This document shows, one piece after another, positions 17,724-26,382 of a stretch of 64,000 nt of DNA. The position numbers and the translations under genes were made by a program. Position 1 is the stretch's first letter. Every line of letters starts with the position of its first letter. This DNA is from Adhaeribacter pallidiroseus. Lineage in GTDB: Bacteria; Bacteroidota; Bacteroidia; Cytophagales; Hymenobacteraceae. The notes under the pieces were generated by a model. It saw only the letters and a list, made by a program, of their open reading frames with translations. It did no database searches and had not been told where the DNA came from. Location of the stretch: assembly GCF_003340495.1 (NCBI RefSeq), contig NZ_QASA01000001.1, forward strand, positions 3,596,001 through 3,660,000. The letters are read 5' to 3'.

Positions 17724-18302
17724 CTAATAACCGGGGATGATGAGCAGCAGCGGAACAACAAAATCTTTGAGAAAGATTTTTAAATGCTTTAACGTTTTGG
17801 TGATATGAAATTCCACGGCCTTATCGGTAAGTTGCAGATCGTGGGCTATTTCTTTATTCGAGAGATTTTGAAACCGGCTTTTTTCAAATACCTGCCGGGT
17901 TTTGGCCGATAATAAAGCCAGCGCGTTTTTTAAAGTAAGGTTTAACTCACTAGTTAAAACACTTTCTTCGGTGTAGTTAGCGGCAACCACGGAACGGTCG
18001 GCGCGGGACTGATATTTGTTCCGGACTAATTGCGCGTGGTAATAATTGATGATGGCGTATTTAACAGCCGTAAAAAGATAGGCTTCCAGGCTGCTGGTAA
18101 TGGTAAGGGTTGTACGCTTCAGCCATAAATTTAAAAATATTTCCTGTACCAATTCTTCGGCTACTTCTTTTTCGCCGGTTTTACGATATGCAACCTGGTA
18201 TAATTTAGCCCAATACTTCTCGTAAATTACCTGAAATGCATCGGCCGATTCATTCCGTAAACCATCTAAAAGTCTGTTATCTCTTAAACTGTTCTGGTTC
18301 AA
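17724..18302 (-). CDS. ECF RNA polymerase sigma-70 factor (FecI/Bacteroidota type)
   Basis: 192 residues. Sigma region 2 (YEKYWAKLYQVAYRKTGE, EELVQEIFLNLW) and region 4 helix-turn-helix (NLSNKEIAHDLQLTDKAVEF). The C-terminus ends in a short hydrophobic tail (FVVPLLLIIPGY) found in some Bacteroidota ECF factors. An in-frame stop lies eight codons upstream and there is no early ATG, so TTG at 18302 is the only plausible start. It should direct RNA polymerase to susCD and perhaps the dehydratase genes when released by FecR. Confidence 0.95.
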   Translation of the reverse strand: MNQNSLRDNRLLDGLRNESADAFQVIYEKYWAKLYQVAYRKTGEKEVAEELVQEIFLNLWLKRTTLTITSSLEAYLFTAVKYAIINYYHAQLVRNKYQSRADRSVVAANYTEESVLTSELNLTLKNALALLSAKTRQVFEKSRFQNLSNKEIAHDLQLTDKAVEFHITKTLKHLKIFLKDFVVPLLLIIPGY

Positions 18303-18324
18303 TGGTTCTGATTTTGGTACTAGT

Positions 18325-18332
18325 CAAATATA
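18325..18332 (-). promoter_or_regulatory. Candidate -7 element of the sigma factor gene
   Basis: TATATTTG on the minus strand fits the Bacteroidota -7 consensus TAnnTTTG, about 20 bp upstream of the TTG start. A TTTG lies further upstream but at a spacing shorter than usual for the -33 element. Confidence 0.45.
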
Positions 18333-18608
18333 ATTTATAATCATATCAAAAAAAAGAGAATTACTTTTGAACAATTTTAAATTTTTAAATTTATTAATGT
18401 ACTACACTATTTAAAATAAAAATATGACAAGACAAAGCTATTTGTTAATCAGAATTGTTTAAGCAGGTTAAAAAAATAGAAATTTTAATTTTATCTTCTT
18501 CAACTTTAATCTTTTTGTACCGGATAGCTGGATTATCTTTGGAGTCGCTCTTTTTTAAATTTATTTTGGTACTTATGAGTTAGCGAAGCACTCTAAGTAC
18601 TTTTGTGC

Positions 18609-18666
18609 AGCCAATCTCTGATTGATGATTAACAAAGTACTTCATTACGCCAATCAGAGATTGGCT
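18609..18666. repeat. Perfect 16-bp inverted repeat
   Basis: AGCCAATCTCTGATTG (18609-18624) is exactly complementary to 18651-18666, with a 26-bp loop. It lies 73 bp beyond the stop of the DUF4274 gene, so it could end that transcript, but no T tract follows on the minus strand. The rest of the 436-bp spacer (18303-18738) is AT-rich with two AT-motif copies. Confidence 0.7.
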
Positions 18667-18738
18667 GTCCGAAAATGGGTAGAGACCGCTGGCACGAACT
18701 CTACCCACAACTGCACCCTATATTTAATCACTGATTAA

Positions 18739-19254
18739 TCACTCTTCAAATTCTTCTCCTTCAGAAGCAATTTTCAATATGCTCGGAATTTTAGAATCTT
18801 CTCTGCTTTCCCAGGAAGCTATGGAAGAAGGGATGAACTTAATTTTAGAAGTTTTAAAATCATTACTTAAGAGTCGTTGTTCCAAACTGTTTAATAGGTT
18901 GTAATCCTCTCTTACATAATTTGGAGCTTCTTCAATGGAGTTATACTTCGTGTAAAAACTAGGATCTAATTGCCAGTATACCATTAAAGCTGTTCCTTTG
19001 TCACAGAGCGGGTGTTCCACAACTTGCTGCGGGATATGGTTTCCTTCATCCCAATTCCAATGTAGCATAAAATAATGAAGTTCTTCTGGTGTTTCTAATC
19101 TTTGAAAGTTCTTCCGGTATAGTTCCGCCATTATTACTTCTTCTTGTTCTTCATTTTCCTCAATGAGTTGCCATTGTTTTTCTGAAAGAGATTCATAAAT
19201 ATCAATAACCTTGTCATTTATAAACTTTTTCCTTTTGGCAGAAAGTGTAATCAT
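18739..19254 (-). CDS. DUF4274-like protein
   Basis: 171 residues, acidic, no signal peptide. The central block (ELHYFMLHWNWDEGNHIPQ, then HPLCDKGTALMVYWQLDP) resembles the DUF4274 signature of a Trp/Asn-Asp-Gly motif followed by HP-C-GTAL. The family has no firm function; it appears in polymorphic-toxin and immunity-like settings but also alone. It sits 37 bp downstream of the PQQ dehydrogenase gene on the same strand. A Glu-rich tail ends the protein. No toxin gene is adjacent. Confidence 0.6.
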   Translation of the reverse strand: MITLSAKRKKFINDKVIDIYESLSEKQWQLIEENEEQEEVIMAELYRKNFQRLETPEELHYFMLHWNWDEGNHIPQQVVEHPLCDKGTALMVYWQLDPSFYTKYNSIEEAPNYVREDYNLLNSLEQRLLSNDFKTSKIKFIPSSIASWESREDSKIPSILKIASEGEEFEE

Positions 19255-19291
19255 TCTTTTCAGTTAGTTAGTACTACATAATACAGCAAAA

Positions 19292-21493
19292 CTAAGGCAG
19301 CGCAAAAGCCACGTAATTACCGCCTCCTTTTAAGCCGCGGGCGCCGCCCGCCGCAATTACCACGTATTGTTTACCGTCTACCATATAGGTAATGGGTGTA
19401 GCAAAACCACCAGCTGGTAATTGGTATTCCCAAACCACCTGACCAGTTTTACGATCAAAGGCCCGGATTTTTTCGTCGCGGGTGCCGGCAATAAACACCA
19501 GGCCACCGCCAGTTACTACCGGACCGCCGTAGCTTTCGGTGCCCGTGGTAGGTACGCCTTTTTTCGCTAATTCCGGGTATTCGCCCAAGGGTACGCGCCA
19601 CAAATATTCGCCGGTATTTAAATCAATGGCGTTTAAGGTACCCCATGGTGGTTTAATGGCCGGATAGCCGTTCTGGTCCGTAAATTTTCTCCAGACTTTA
19701 TTTACGTATTGGGGAACGTACGGGAAACTTTCTTTTTTGGCAGTTTCGGTAGGTCCGGTTTCGCTGTGTTCATCTATAATTTTGTCGGCGACGGTTTCTT
19801 TATTTAATAAAAAGCGCACAATGGCGGCCCGGTTTTCTTTAGGTATGTGGCTAAAAGAAGGCATCCGGCCGCGGCCGGTTTCTAAAATTGCCTGAACGCC
19901 TGCTTCATTATACTTATTTCCCACTTCTACCAAACTCGGAAAATCAGAACCGCTTCCTTTACGGTCGCGGCCGTGGCACACCGCGCAATTAGCCAGGTAA
20001 AAGCCGTTGCCTTTGGTGAGCGAAGCCATTTCTTTTCGGCGGTCTTCCTGCGAAACCATTTGCAAAATCCAAGGATCGTCGTTGGCATTCTGGTAGAATA
20101 TACCATTAGGATCGATGGAATTACCACCCCACTCGGCACCGCCGCTGTAACCAAACAAAATAGTGCCTTTCTCCGTGGGTGGCATAAATTTATGATCGGT
20201 GCGCATGTCGGCGAAGCGCTCTTTCACGTAAGCGTGGGCTTCCGGCGAAATATCGGTAATATCGGCTTCGGTAAAAACCTGGTGCGCAAAGGGCGCCGGC
20301 TTTAACGGAAATTTTTGCGTTGGGAAAGGATGTTCGCCGGGCAAAGCGGGCGAAGTGGGTACGGGCCGTTCTTCTACCGGAAACAAAGAAGTACCCGTAT
20401 CGCGGTCCAGCACATACACCAGGCCGTCTTTGGTAGCCTGCACCACCACGTCTACTTTTTTGCCGTTATGTTTTACCGTAGCTAAATTAGGCGGCGACGG
20501 ATGGTCGCGGTCCCATAAATCGTGGTGAATGGTTTGGTAATGCCATTTTCTTTTGCCGGTTTCCGCATCCAGGGCCATAATGCAGGTAGCAAATAAATTT
20601 TCGCCTTCGCGGTCGCCGCCGTAAAAATCCGAAGCCGGGGAGCCGGTGCCAAAGTAAACGGTACCGCGCTTTTCGTCCACTACCAGGCCGCTCCAGTTAT
20701 TGGTAGCGCCAATGTATTTATAAGCAGTGGGCGGCCAGGTATTGTACCCGTATTCGCCGGGCTGCGGTATGGTGTGAAAAACCCATTTTAACTGGCCCGT
20801 TACCACATCAAAAGCCCGGATATGCCCTGGTGCAGCATCACCCGCTTCGGACACACTAGAGCCGATAATAAAGGTATTTTTAAAAACAACCCCCGGCGTA
20901 GACGCTGTAACGGATAATTTACTCACATCATGGTCCAGGTTGGTTTGGAGGCCTTCGTGTAAATCTATGGTGCCGTTTTGGCCAAAGCTGGTAATATTGG
21001 TGCCGGTTAACGCGTTAATGGCGTACAACTTAGAACCAACGGAATACAAAATGCGCTTATCCGCGCCACTTTCCCAGTAAACTACGCCCCGGCTGGTATT
21101 AAACTTTTGTTCGTCTTTTTGCGGCTCAAAAATCCATAACTTTTCGCCGGTGCCAGCTTTTAAGGCAAACAACTTTAACTCGGCAGTAGTACCATACAAA
21201 ATGCCGTTTACCACAATCGGTTGACATTGAATAGCCTTGGGTCTCTGGGGTTTAGTGCTAGAGGGATCAGGCTTTTCGGAAGTATCGTACATCCAGGCTA
21301 CTTGTAAATTTTTTACATTATCCAGGTTAATCTGGTTTAAAGGGGAATACCGGTTACCCGCTTTATTACCGCCGTAAACCGGGTAATCTAAATTTTTAAT
21401 ATTGGAAACCGCCTGGCTTTTCTCGCGATTCGGATTTAGACAACTACCTAAAACTAACAAGCCTAGCGCTAAAGGCTTAAAAAAGTACTTCAT
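19292..21493 (-). CDS. PQQ-dependent dehydrogenase with inserted cytochrome c domain (lipoprotein)
   Basis: 733 residues. Lipobox near the N-terminus (LGSC). Eight-bladed propeller of the quinoprotein glucose/quinate dehydrogenase group (YGGNKAGNRYSPLNQI; HHDLWDRDHPSPPNLATV; PVEERPVPTSPALPGE). Between propeller segments, at about residues 490-570, lies a cytochrome c domain with haem motif Cys503-Ala-Val-Cys506-His507 and a candidate Met ligand in GRGRMPSF; the last propeller blades follow (WGTLNAIDLNTGEYLW to the C-terminus). It should oxidise a sugar or alcohol in the periplasm and pass electrons through the built-in haem. Same strand and direction as the sigma/susCD/dehydratase genes. No PQQ biosynthesis gene is in the window. 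Confidence 0.9.
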   Translation of the reverse strand: MKYFFKPLALGLLVLGSCLNPNREKSQAVSNIKNLDYPVYGGNKAGNRYSPLNQINLDNVKNLQVAWMYDTSEKPDPSSTKPQRPKAIQCQPIVVNGILYGTTAELKLFALKAGTGEKLWIFEPQKDEQKFNTSRGVVYWESGADKRILYSVGSKLYAINALTGTNITSFGQNGTIDLHEGLQTNLDHDVSKLSVTASTPGVVFKNTFIIGSSVSEAGDAAPGHIRAFDVVTGQLKWVFHTIPQPGEYGYNTWPPTAYKYIGATNNWSGLVVDEKRGTVYFGTGSPASDFYGGDREGENLFATCIMALDAETGKRKWHYQTIHHDLWDRDHPSPPNLATVKHNGKKVDVVVQATKDGLVYVLDRDTGTSLFPVEERPVPTSPALPGEHPFPTQKFPLKPAPFAHQVFTEADITDISPEAHAYVKERFADMRTDHKFMPPTEKGTILFGYSGGAEWGGNSIDPNGIFYQNANDDPWILQMVSQEDRRKEMASLTKGNGFYLANCAVCHGRDRKGSGSDFPSLVEVGNKYNEAGVQAILETGRGRMPSFSHIPKENRAAIVRFLLNKETVADKIIDEHSETGPTETAKKESFPYVPQYVNKVWRKFTDQNGYPAIKPPWGTLNAIDLNTGEYLWRVPLGEYPELAKKGVPTTGTESYGGPVVTGGGLVFIAGTRDEKIRAFDRKTGQVVWEYQLPAGGFATPITYMVDGKQYVVIAAGGARGLKGGGNYVAFALP

Positions 21494-21929
21494 GTACGGG
21501 TTTTAATAAGTAAGAAATTAAAAATGAAGTTTAAAAATAACCTTTATTCCTTTCTGCTAAGGCCCTGTCGATAAAAAAGTGTTGTAAATAGATAAAAAAG
21601 TATTAGCTCCAACGACAGCGTTATTTTTACCCTTATTTAAATTTTTTAGTTCTCCCGGTCATTTTTTTTCTTGTAGGATTGTACTTTGGAGTCGGTTCCC
21701 TTTTTAAGCCATCGTGCTAGCTAACCTAACTCCGTCAAGTCTGTTTTACGGCAAGACATACCGGGATTCTTCCTAACATGATAATGGCTGTGCCAACCAA
21801 AACTCCCTTGACTGCTGCTTTTTCCAAAGCTATGGATTTGCAGTAGGTACTGCTTTTTGTGCTATAGAAACATTTTTTTTGTTAGCGATAGATGCAGCCG
21901 GAATGCTTGTGTGTTGCCGATTAATTATT
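21494..21929. other. Intergenic region upstream of the PQQ dehydrogenase
   Basis: 436 bp, AT-rich. Two near-identical direct repeats (GATAAAAAAGT, near 21570 and 21592) occur about 80-100 bp upstream of the start. No ORF, RNA gene or clear promoter was recognised. Confidence 0.3.
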
Positions 21930-23939
21930 TTAAATAATTGTTTTTGCCGCGAGATGAATCTGTTTTTCCTTTACCTCTTCTGCTTTTGGTTGCAGTGCGT
22001 AGGGCTTTGTTTCAAATTCGAGGTAGGTGCTCACCCCTTGGCCTGGTTCCGAATCAATGTCAATTTTGCCTTGCAGCGCGTGTACCCGCGACTTAATACT
22101 GCTCATGCCCGTGCCCTTCTGCGAAAGTTTGGCCGGGTCGAAGCCTACGCCGTTATCTTCAATGGTAATGGACAGCATGTGGTCTTGTAAAGTTAATTGC
22201 ACCATGGCTTCGCTGGCCTGGGCGTGTTTAATAATATTGTTCAGGAGTTCCTGCACAATCCGGTAAACCGATAATTCAAAGTTAGGCGCAAACCGCTCAA
22301 AATCGCCCCAGGAATAATACGCTACCACCAATAATTTATCGTTACTGATATTGGAACAAAACCGCCGTAACGCCTCGTCCAGGCCATGTTGCATGAGCAC
22401 TTCCGGCATTAGATTATGAGCTGTTTTGCGCACCGAAATGGTAGCTTCGTCGAGTAAATCTACTACTTGGTGGTAGCCTTTGTGCTGGATAATTTCTTTG
22501 GCCTGTAAAACTAAGGCGTTCATGTGCATTTTGGCGGCGGCCAGCATACCGGCTACCTCGTCGTGTAAATCGCGGGCAATGCGGGTGCGCTCTTTTTCTT
22601 CGCCTTGCATTAATGCCTGGAGCACCATAATTTCTTTTTCCTGTTCTACTTCTTTCAGCTGCCGCAAATACGCTTTGTTTTTATGCCGGAAATGCAAATA
22701 CAATAATAAAGCTACCAGTAAGGCAATGACGGCCGCTCCCACGCTATACACAATAAACTGTTGGTTTTTTTGGAGCTGCAGTTGCTTTTGCACCAGTTCT
22801 TTGTCTTTCTGGGCCGTTTGGTATTTTACTTCCAGCTCGTTCAAAAATTTTAATTGTTTTTCGCCCAACATGCTATCCTGGTACTGTTGGGCCAGTTTCT
22901 GATATTTATAAGCCTTCTGATAATCTTTCCGGATGGCATACAGTTCCTGCAAGGCCGCGTACGCGGCCGCCGAAATCTCGGGAGCTTTAATTTTCTCGGA
23001 AACACTAATGGCTTGCAGGTAAAAGGTTTGGGCTTTCTCCGGATTGTTGTTGGCCAGGTATAAATCGCCAATAATTCTTTTGATATCGGCTACATCGTAA
23101 GGGGTGTCTAGTTTTAAGGCCCAGGTTAAGCTTTTCTGGCCGTAGTCGATGGCTTTGGTGTATTGTTTTTTTTGCTTGTAGTAATCGGCCAGGTTGATAT
23201 TGGCCAGGTACAGCGCGTAATAATCATCAATTTTGGCGGCAATTTTTAAGGCTTTATTATACGTGTCCACCGCCTCTTTCATTTTATTTAATTTTATTAA
23301 AACGGTTCCCTGGTTTATTAATGCCCGGCTCACCAGCGAAGAATCCCCGGCTTGTTCGGCGTACAAAAGACCCGGCGTAAAATATAGCTTGGCTTTTTCG
23401 GGTTGCTGCATTTGCATGAATATGCCGCCCGCATTACCATAGGCCAACGCCAGCGCATCCCATTGCCGGTATTTTTTAAAAAAATCAATCGAAAACTGGT
23501 AATGAATTAAGGCGCTGTCGAATTTGCTTTGGTAGCGGTACAGATTACCCATGTTGGTATAACAAGCGCCAATGCCGCGTTTGTAATTAAGTTTGCGGTA
23601 AATTTGCAAGGCTTTGCGGTACCGGATTAAGGCGGCCGGGTAATTGCTGCGGTCGGAATACACGATACCACTGTAATGCAAAGCTTTGGCCTGACCCAGC
23701 GGATAATTTATTTGTTTACTGATTTGATTGATTTGGTTGTACAGTTTAATGGCGGCCTGGGGATTAGAAGTTTCTATAACCGCTCCTGAATCTAACATTT
23801 GCTTTACCCAGTTACTATCGGGTTTAGGTTTGGGCAAGTCCAGGCTAAAACTAAGAAGGGGAACATGGACAAATAGCAGTACAACTAATATTTTTAAATT
23901 TTTGTGGACGTTAGTACAGGATAACCCAAGCAGCCTCAT
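21930..23939 (-). CDS. TPR-repeat sensor histidine kinase (HisKA_3/NarL type)
   Basis: 669 residues. Signal-like N-terminus, then about seven TPR units over residues 60-365 (for example ACYTNMGNLYRYQSKFDSAL), a coiled coil, one membrane span (about 393-415, VIALLVALLLYLHF) and a cytoplasmic kinase. The dimerisation box RIARDLHDEVAGML carries phospho-acceptor His459; a HATPase_c domain follows (ELLNNIIKHA, DNGVGFDP). Such kinases usually pair with a LuxR-type response regulator; none is adjacent, so the partner is elsewhere or the gene is an orphan. The periplasmic TPRs presumably bind a protein or peptide ligand. Confidence 0.9.
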   Translation of the reverse strand: MRLLGLSCTNVHKNLKILVVLLFVHVPLLSFSLDLPKPKPDSNWVKQMLDSGAVIETSNPQAAIKLYNQINQISKQINYPLGQAKALHYSGIVYSDRSNYPAALIRYRKALQIYRKLNYKRGIGACYTNMGNLYRYQSKFDSALIHYQFSIDFFKKYRQWDALALAYGNAGGIFMQMQQPEKAKLYFTPGLLYAEQAGDSSLVSRALINQGTVLIKLNKMKEAVDTYNKALKIAAKIDDYYALYLANINLADYYKQKKQYTKAIDYGQKSLTWALKLDTPYDVADIKRIIGDLYLANNNPEKAQTFYLQAISVSEKIKAPEISAAAYAALQELYAIRKDYQKAYKYQKLAQQYQDSMLGEKQLKFLNELEVKYQTAQKDKELVQKQLQLQKNQQFIVYSVGAAVIALLVALLLYLHFRHKNKAYLRQLKEVEQEKEIMVLQALMQGEEKERTRIARDLHDEVAGMLAAAKMHMNALVLQAKEIIQHKGYHQVVDLLDEATISVRKTAHNLMPEVLMQHGLDEALRRFCSNISNDKLLVVAYYSWGDFERFAPNFELSVYRIVQELLNNIIKHAQASEAMVQLTLQDHMLSITIEDNGVGFDPAKLSQKGTGMSSIKSRVHALQGKIDIDSEPGQGVSTYLEFETKPYALQPKAEEVKEKQIHLAAKTII

Positions 23940-24335
23940 CGTTCATTCTATTAGGTATTGATTAACCTAAAGATATTATATTTTTAAGAATTCTAATAAT
24001 TAATTGATTCTAACCAGTATTCTTTTGGAAAGACAGACCACTAAGTAGTTGGTCGTTATTAGTTGTTCGTTGTTCGACTTATAAACTATTGATAACTAAA
24101 ACATTAACTTAAAATATCCTTACGTTTATTTTTGTCCCGATACTTAATTTTTAAATTTTTATAGTTATTTGTAGCTCAAATTAACATAGCGACTACTTTT
24201 CCGCGTGCTTAAGAGCGCAACATTTAGGTGTACATCTACTTCTCTTTCATTCTTTAGATTTAATTTTAAGACTTGTAACCCGGTTTTCTTATCACTACTT
24301 TGCGCAAGCGGAGCTAACATTAACTAACCAAAACT
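23940..24335. other. Divergent intergenic region, kinase / PNPOx-like gene
   Basis: 396 bp, AT-rich, no ORF. A weak promoter-like TACTTTG (around 24295-24301, one base shorter than TAnnTTTG) lies about 35 bp upstream of the rightward gene. One AT-motif copy at 24148-24158. Confidence 0.3.
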
Positions 24336-24893
24336 ATGGGCAAATTCCACGACTTTATTCAACCGGCGCACCAGGAATTTATACAAAAGCAGCACCTGTT
24401 TTTTGTAAGTACCGCGCCCTTAAGCCCCAACGGCCACATTAATCTTTCCCCGAAAGGACTGGATTGTTTCCGGGTGTTTTCAAAGAACCAGGTGGGTTAC
24501 ATGGATTTAATTAGTAGTGGCAACGAAACTTCGGCGCATACTTTAGAAAATGGTCGCATTACTTTTATGTTTTGTTCTTTTGCCGGAGCGCCGTTGATAC
24601 TAAGATTGTACGGCAAAGGGCACACGGTATTGCCCGACACTCCGGAATGGGAAACGTACGCGCCGCATTTTAAAATTTACCCGAGTACCCGCCAGCTTAT
24701 AATAGCCGATATTACCTTAGTCCAAACTTCCTGCGGTTTTGGCGTGCCGCTATTTAACTACGAGGGCGAACGGGATATTCACTTTGAGTGGGCCGCAAAA
24801 AAAGGTTTGGCGGGTTTAGCAGCCTATAAACAAGAAAAAAATCTAGTGAGCCTCGATGGTTTACCCACCAACCTGGCCGTACAATCCGAGTAA
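24336..24893 (+). CDS. Pyridoxamine 5'-phosphate oxidase-like FMN-binding protein
   Basis: 185 residues, cytoplasmic. The split-barrel pattern of the PNPOx-like superfamily is visible (FFVSTAPLSPNGHINLSPKG, GRITFMFCSFAGAPLILRLYGKG). This subgroup is about 180 residues and is usually annotated as a pyridoxamine 5'-phosphate oxidase family protein; most members are flavin-dependent reductases of unknown substrate rather than true PdxH. Monocistronic, divergent from the TPR kinase. Confidence 0.85.
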   Translation: MGKFHDFIQPAHQEFIQKQHLFFVSTAPLSPNGHINLSPKGLDCFRVFSKNQVGYMDLISSGNETSAHTLENGRITFMFCSFAGAPLILRLYGKGHTVLPDTPEWETYAPHFKIYPSTRQLIIADITLVQTSCGFGVPLFNYEGERDIHFEWAAKKGLAGLAAYKQEKNLVSLDGLPTNLAVQSE

Positions 24894-25057
24894 AATTTTA
24901 TTTAATTATTTAAGCATTAAATTTATATTGTACGCCAACTTCCCCCGTGTTTATTGATTGAGTTATTACTACAGCAGCTCTTTACATGTTGTAAAAAAAT
25001 TGCCCGCTATCGCCTTAATAAGAACAACAGTAAGCCTTTTTTTAAATTTTTAATGCG

Positions 25058-26173
25058 CTACCGCACTTTTTGAAGTACCATTTGTACGGAATCCGGCCCC
25101 AGTAAACCCGCCATGGCATATGCGTTATTTTGGGGCAAATGCTTTAAAGTAGCTTGTAGGGTGTCGGCTTTTTCCCGGGGTCGGTAGTCGCCGGGGCCAA
25201 CGCTTTTTAGTTCAAAAATACTTTTGAACGCGTGTTGCTTCGCATTGTATTCGTAACGGCCAAAGAGCCGGCGCAGGTGGTTATTATACTGCAAAATACA
25301 CACATTACCATCGTCGAAATAAACCCGGTTAAGTATTGAATCTTGAAGCGTACCGGCCAGGTTTATTGGCTTTTGGTTTACCCGCAAACTGGTTACATTA
25401 TACACCCCGTGCAACTCAGATTCGGAGTAACCTTTACTCCGCTGGTAAAACAAAAAGATATAGCCAAAAGCCAGCCCCATTACCAAGAAGCGTACGGTAT
25501 TTTTAATTTTATTACCACCCAGGGTAATGGCCGGCAACGCTTCGCGGGTGCGCAGGAAAATTGCGGAGAGGTAGCCATAATCCGCGAAAAGCAAATAAAT
25601 TAAGCCGGCTGATAATACAATAGATTGATACAATGGCCCAATGCCCAGGTGGTAAAAATAATTAATGCCTAAAATATTGAGCATTACCGGCAACAACATA
25701 AAAACGCCTAGTAAACGCGTAGTCCGGAAGAGCAGCAGAAAAGAACCCATAATCTGCAAAGCGGCTACCATCATCCCGAAGGTGTGCGAGTAGCCGAAAA
25801 AATGCCACATGAGCCAATCACCCGGTTGGTCGGCCATGGGCATATCCGCAATCGATAAAGGCACCGGCCGGAACTGCAAGCCAAACACTTTTTTCCAGCC
25901 AAAACTCACAATATCAAACGCCAGACAATAACTAATAAGCCCCTGCCAAAAAGCTAAAATTCGCGGCGACTCCGTAGGTTGTTGTTTTTCGCGCCGTTGC
26001 CAAAAAAACACATAAGCTAGAGGCAAAACCAAAGGCACCAAGGTAACCAGGTACATCACTAACTCGCCGGGCCGGAGCAGATTGAGTACCACCATCATTA
26101 GAACTGCCGAAATGGCCGCTCCGGCCACAAGCAAGGTAATTAATTTGAAAGGTAAGGCGTAAATAGATTTCAT
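25058..26173 (-). CDS. Multi-pass membrane protein of unknown function (DoxX-like core)
   Basis: 371 residues. Roughly seven membrane helices occupy residues 1-245 (two near the N-terminus, then a group including SYCLAFDIVSFGWKKVFG and MMVAALQIMGSFLLLF), followed by a soluble domain of about 120 residues (HGVYNVTSLRVN, YFDDGNVCILQYNNHLRRLFGRY) that looks like a beta-rich lipocalin-type fold. The helix arrangement recalls DoxX/DoxD-type proteins, but I am not sure of the family. No neighbour suggests a function. Confidence 0.6.
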   Translation of the reverse strand: MKSIYALPFKLITLLVAGAAISAVLMMVVLNLLRPGELVMYLVTLVPLVLPLAYVFFWQRREKQQPTESPRILAFWQGLISYCLAFDIVSFGWKKVFGLQFRPVPLSIADMPMADQPGDWLMWHFFGYSHTFGMMVAALQIMGSFLLLFRTTRLLGVFMLLPVMLNILGINYFYHLGIGPLYQSIVLSAGLIYLLFADYGYLSAIFLRTREALPAITLGGNKIKNTVRFLVMGLAFGYIFLFYQRSKGYSESELHGVYNVTSLRVNQKPINLAGTLQDSILNRVYFDDGNVCILQYNNHLRRLFGRYEYNAKQHAFKSIFELKSVGPGDYRPREKADTLQATLKHLPQNNAYAMAGLLGPDSVQMVLQKVR

Positions 26174-26316
26174 AGCAGCAAGGTTTTAGAAGTTTATTTC
26201 TAAAGGATGTGCTTAGCTGGTAAAATCCATAAAATCAATTTGTTTTGGGAATCAGAATTTAAAATCTAAAACTACTTGCCTGGAACAGCCCTAGATAATA
26301 AGAATTTTACATAAAA

Positions 26317-26346
26317 AAATGAGGCAGATAAATCTGCCTCGTTTTT
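26317..26346. terminator. Bidirectional intrinsic terminator after the SDR gene
   Basis: Perfect 8-bp stem GAGGCAGA / TCTGCCTC with a 4-nt loop (26321-26340), flanked by an A run on the left and a T run on the right. On the minus strand it ends the SDR transcript. Confidence 0.85.
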
Positions 26347-26382
26347 TATAAATTTTTAAATTTTACTCTGGTTCAGGCACTA

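Noticed and set aside
18739-19254. Immunity protein of a polymorphic toxin system
   Set aside because: The DUF4274-like domain alone is weak evidence, and no toxin or secretion gene is adjacent.
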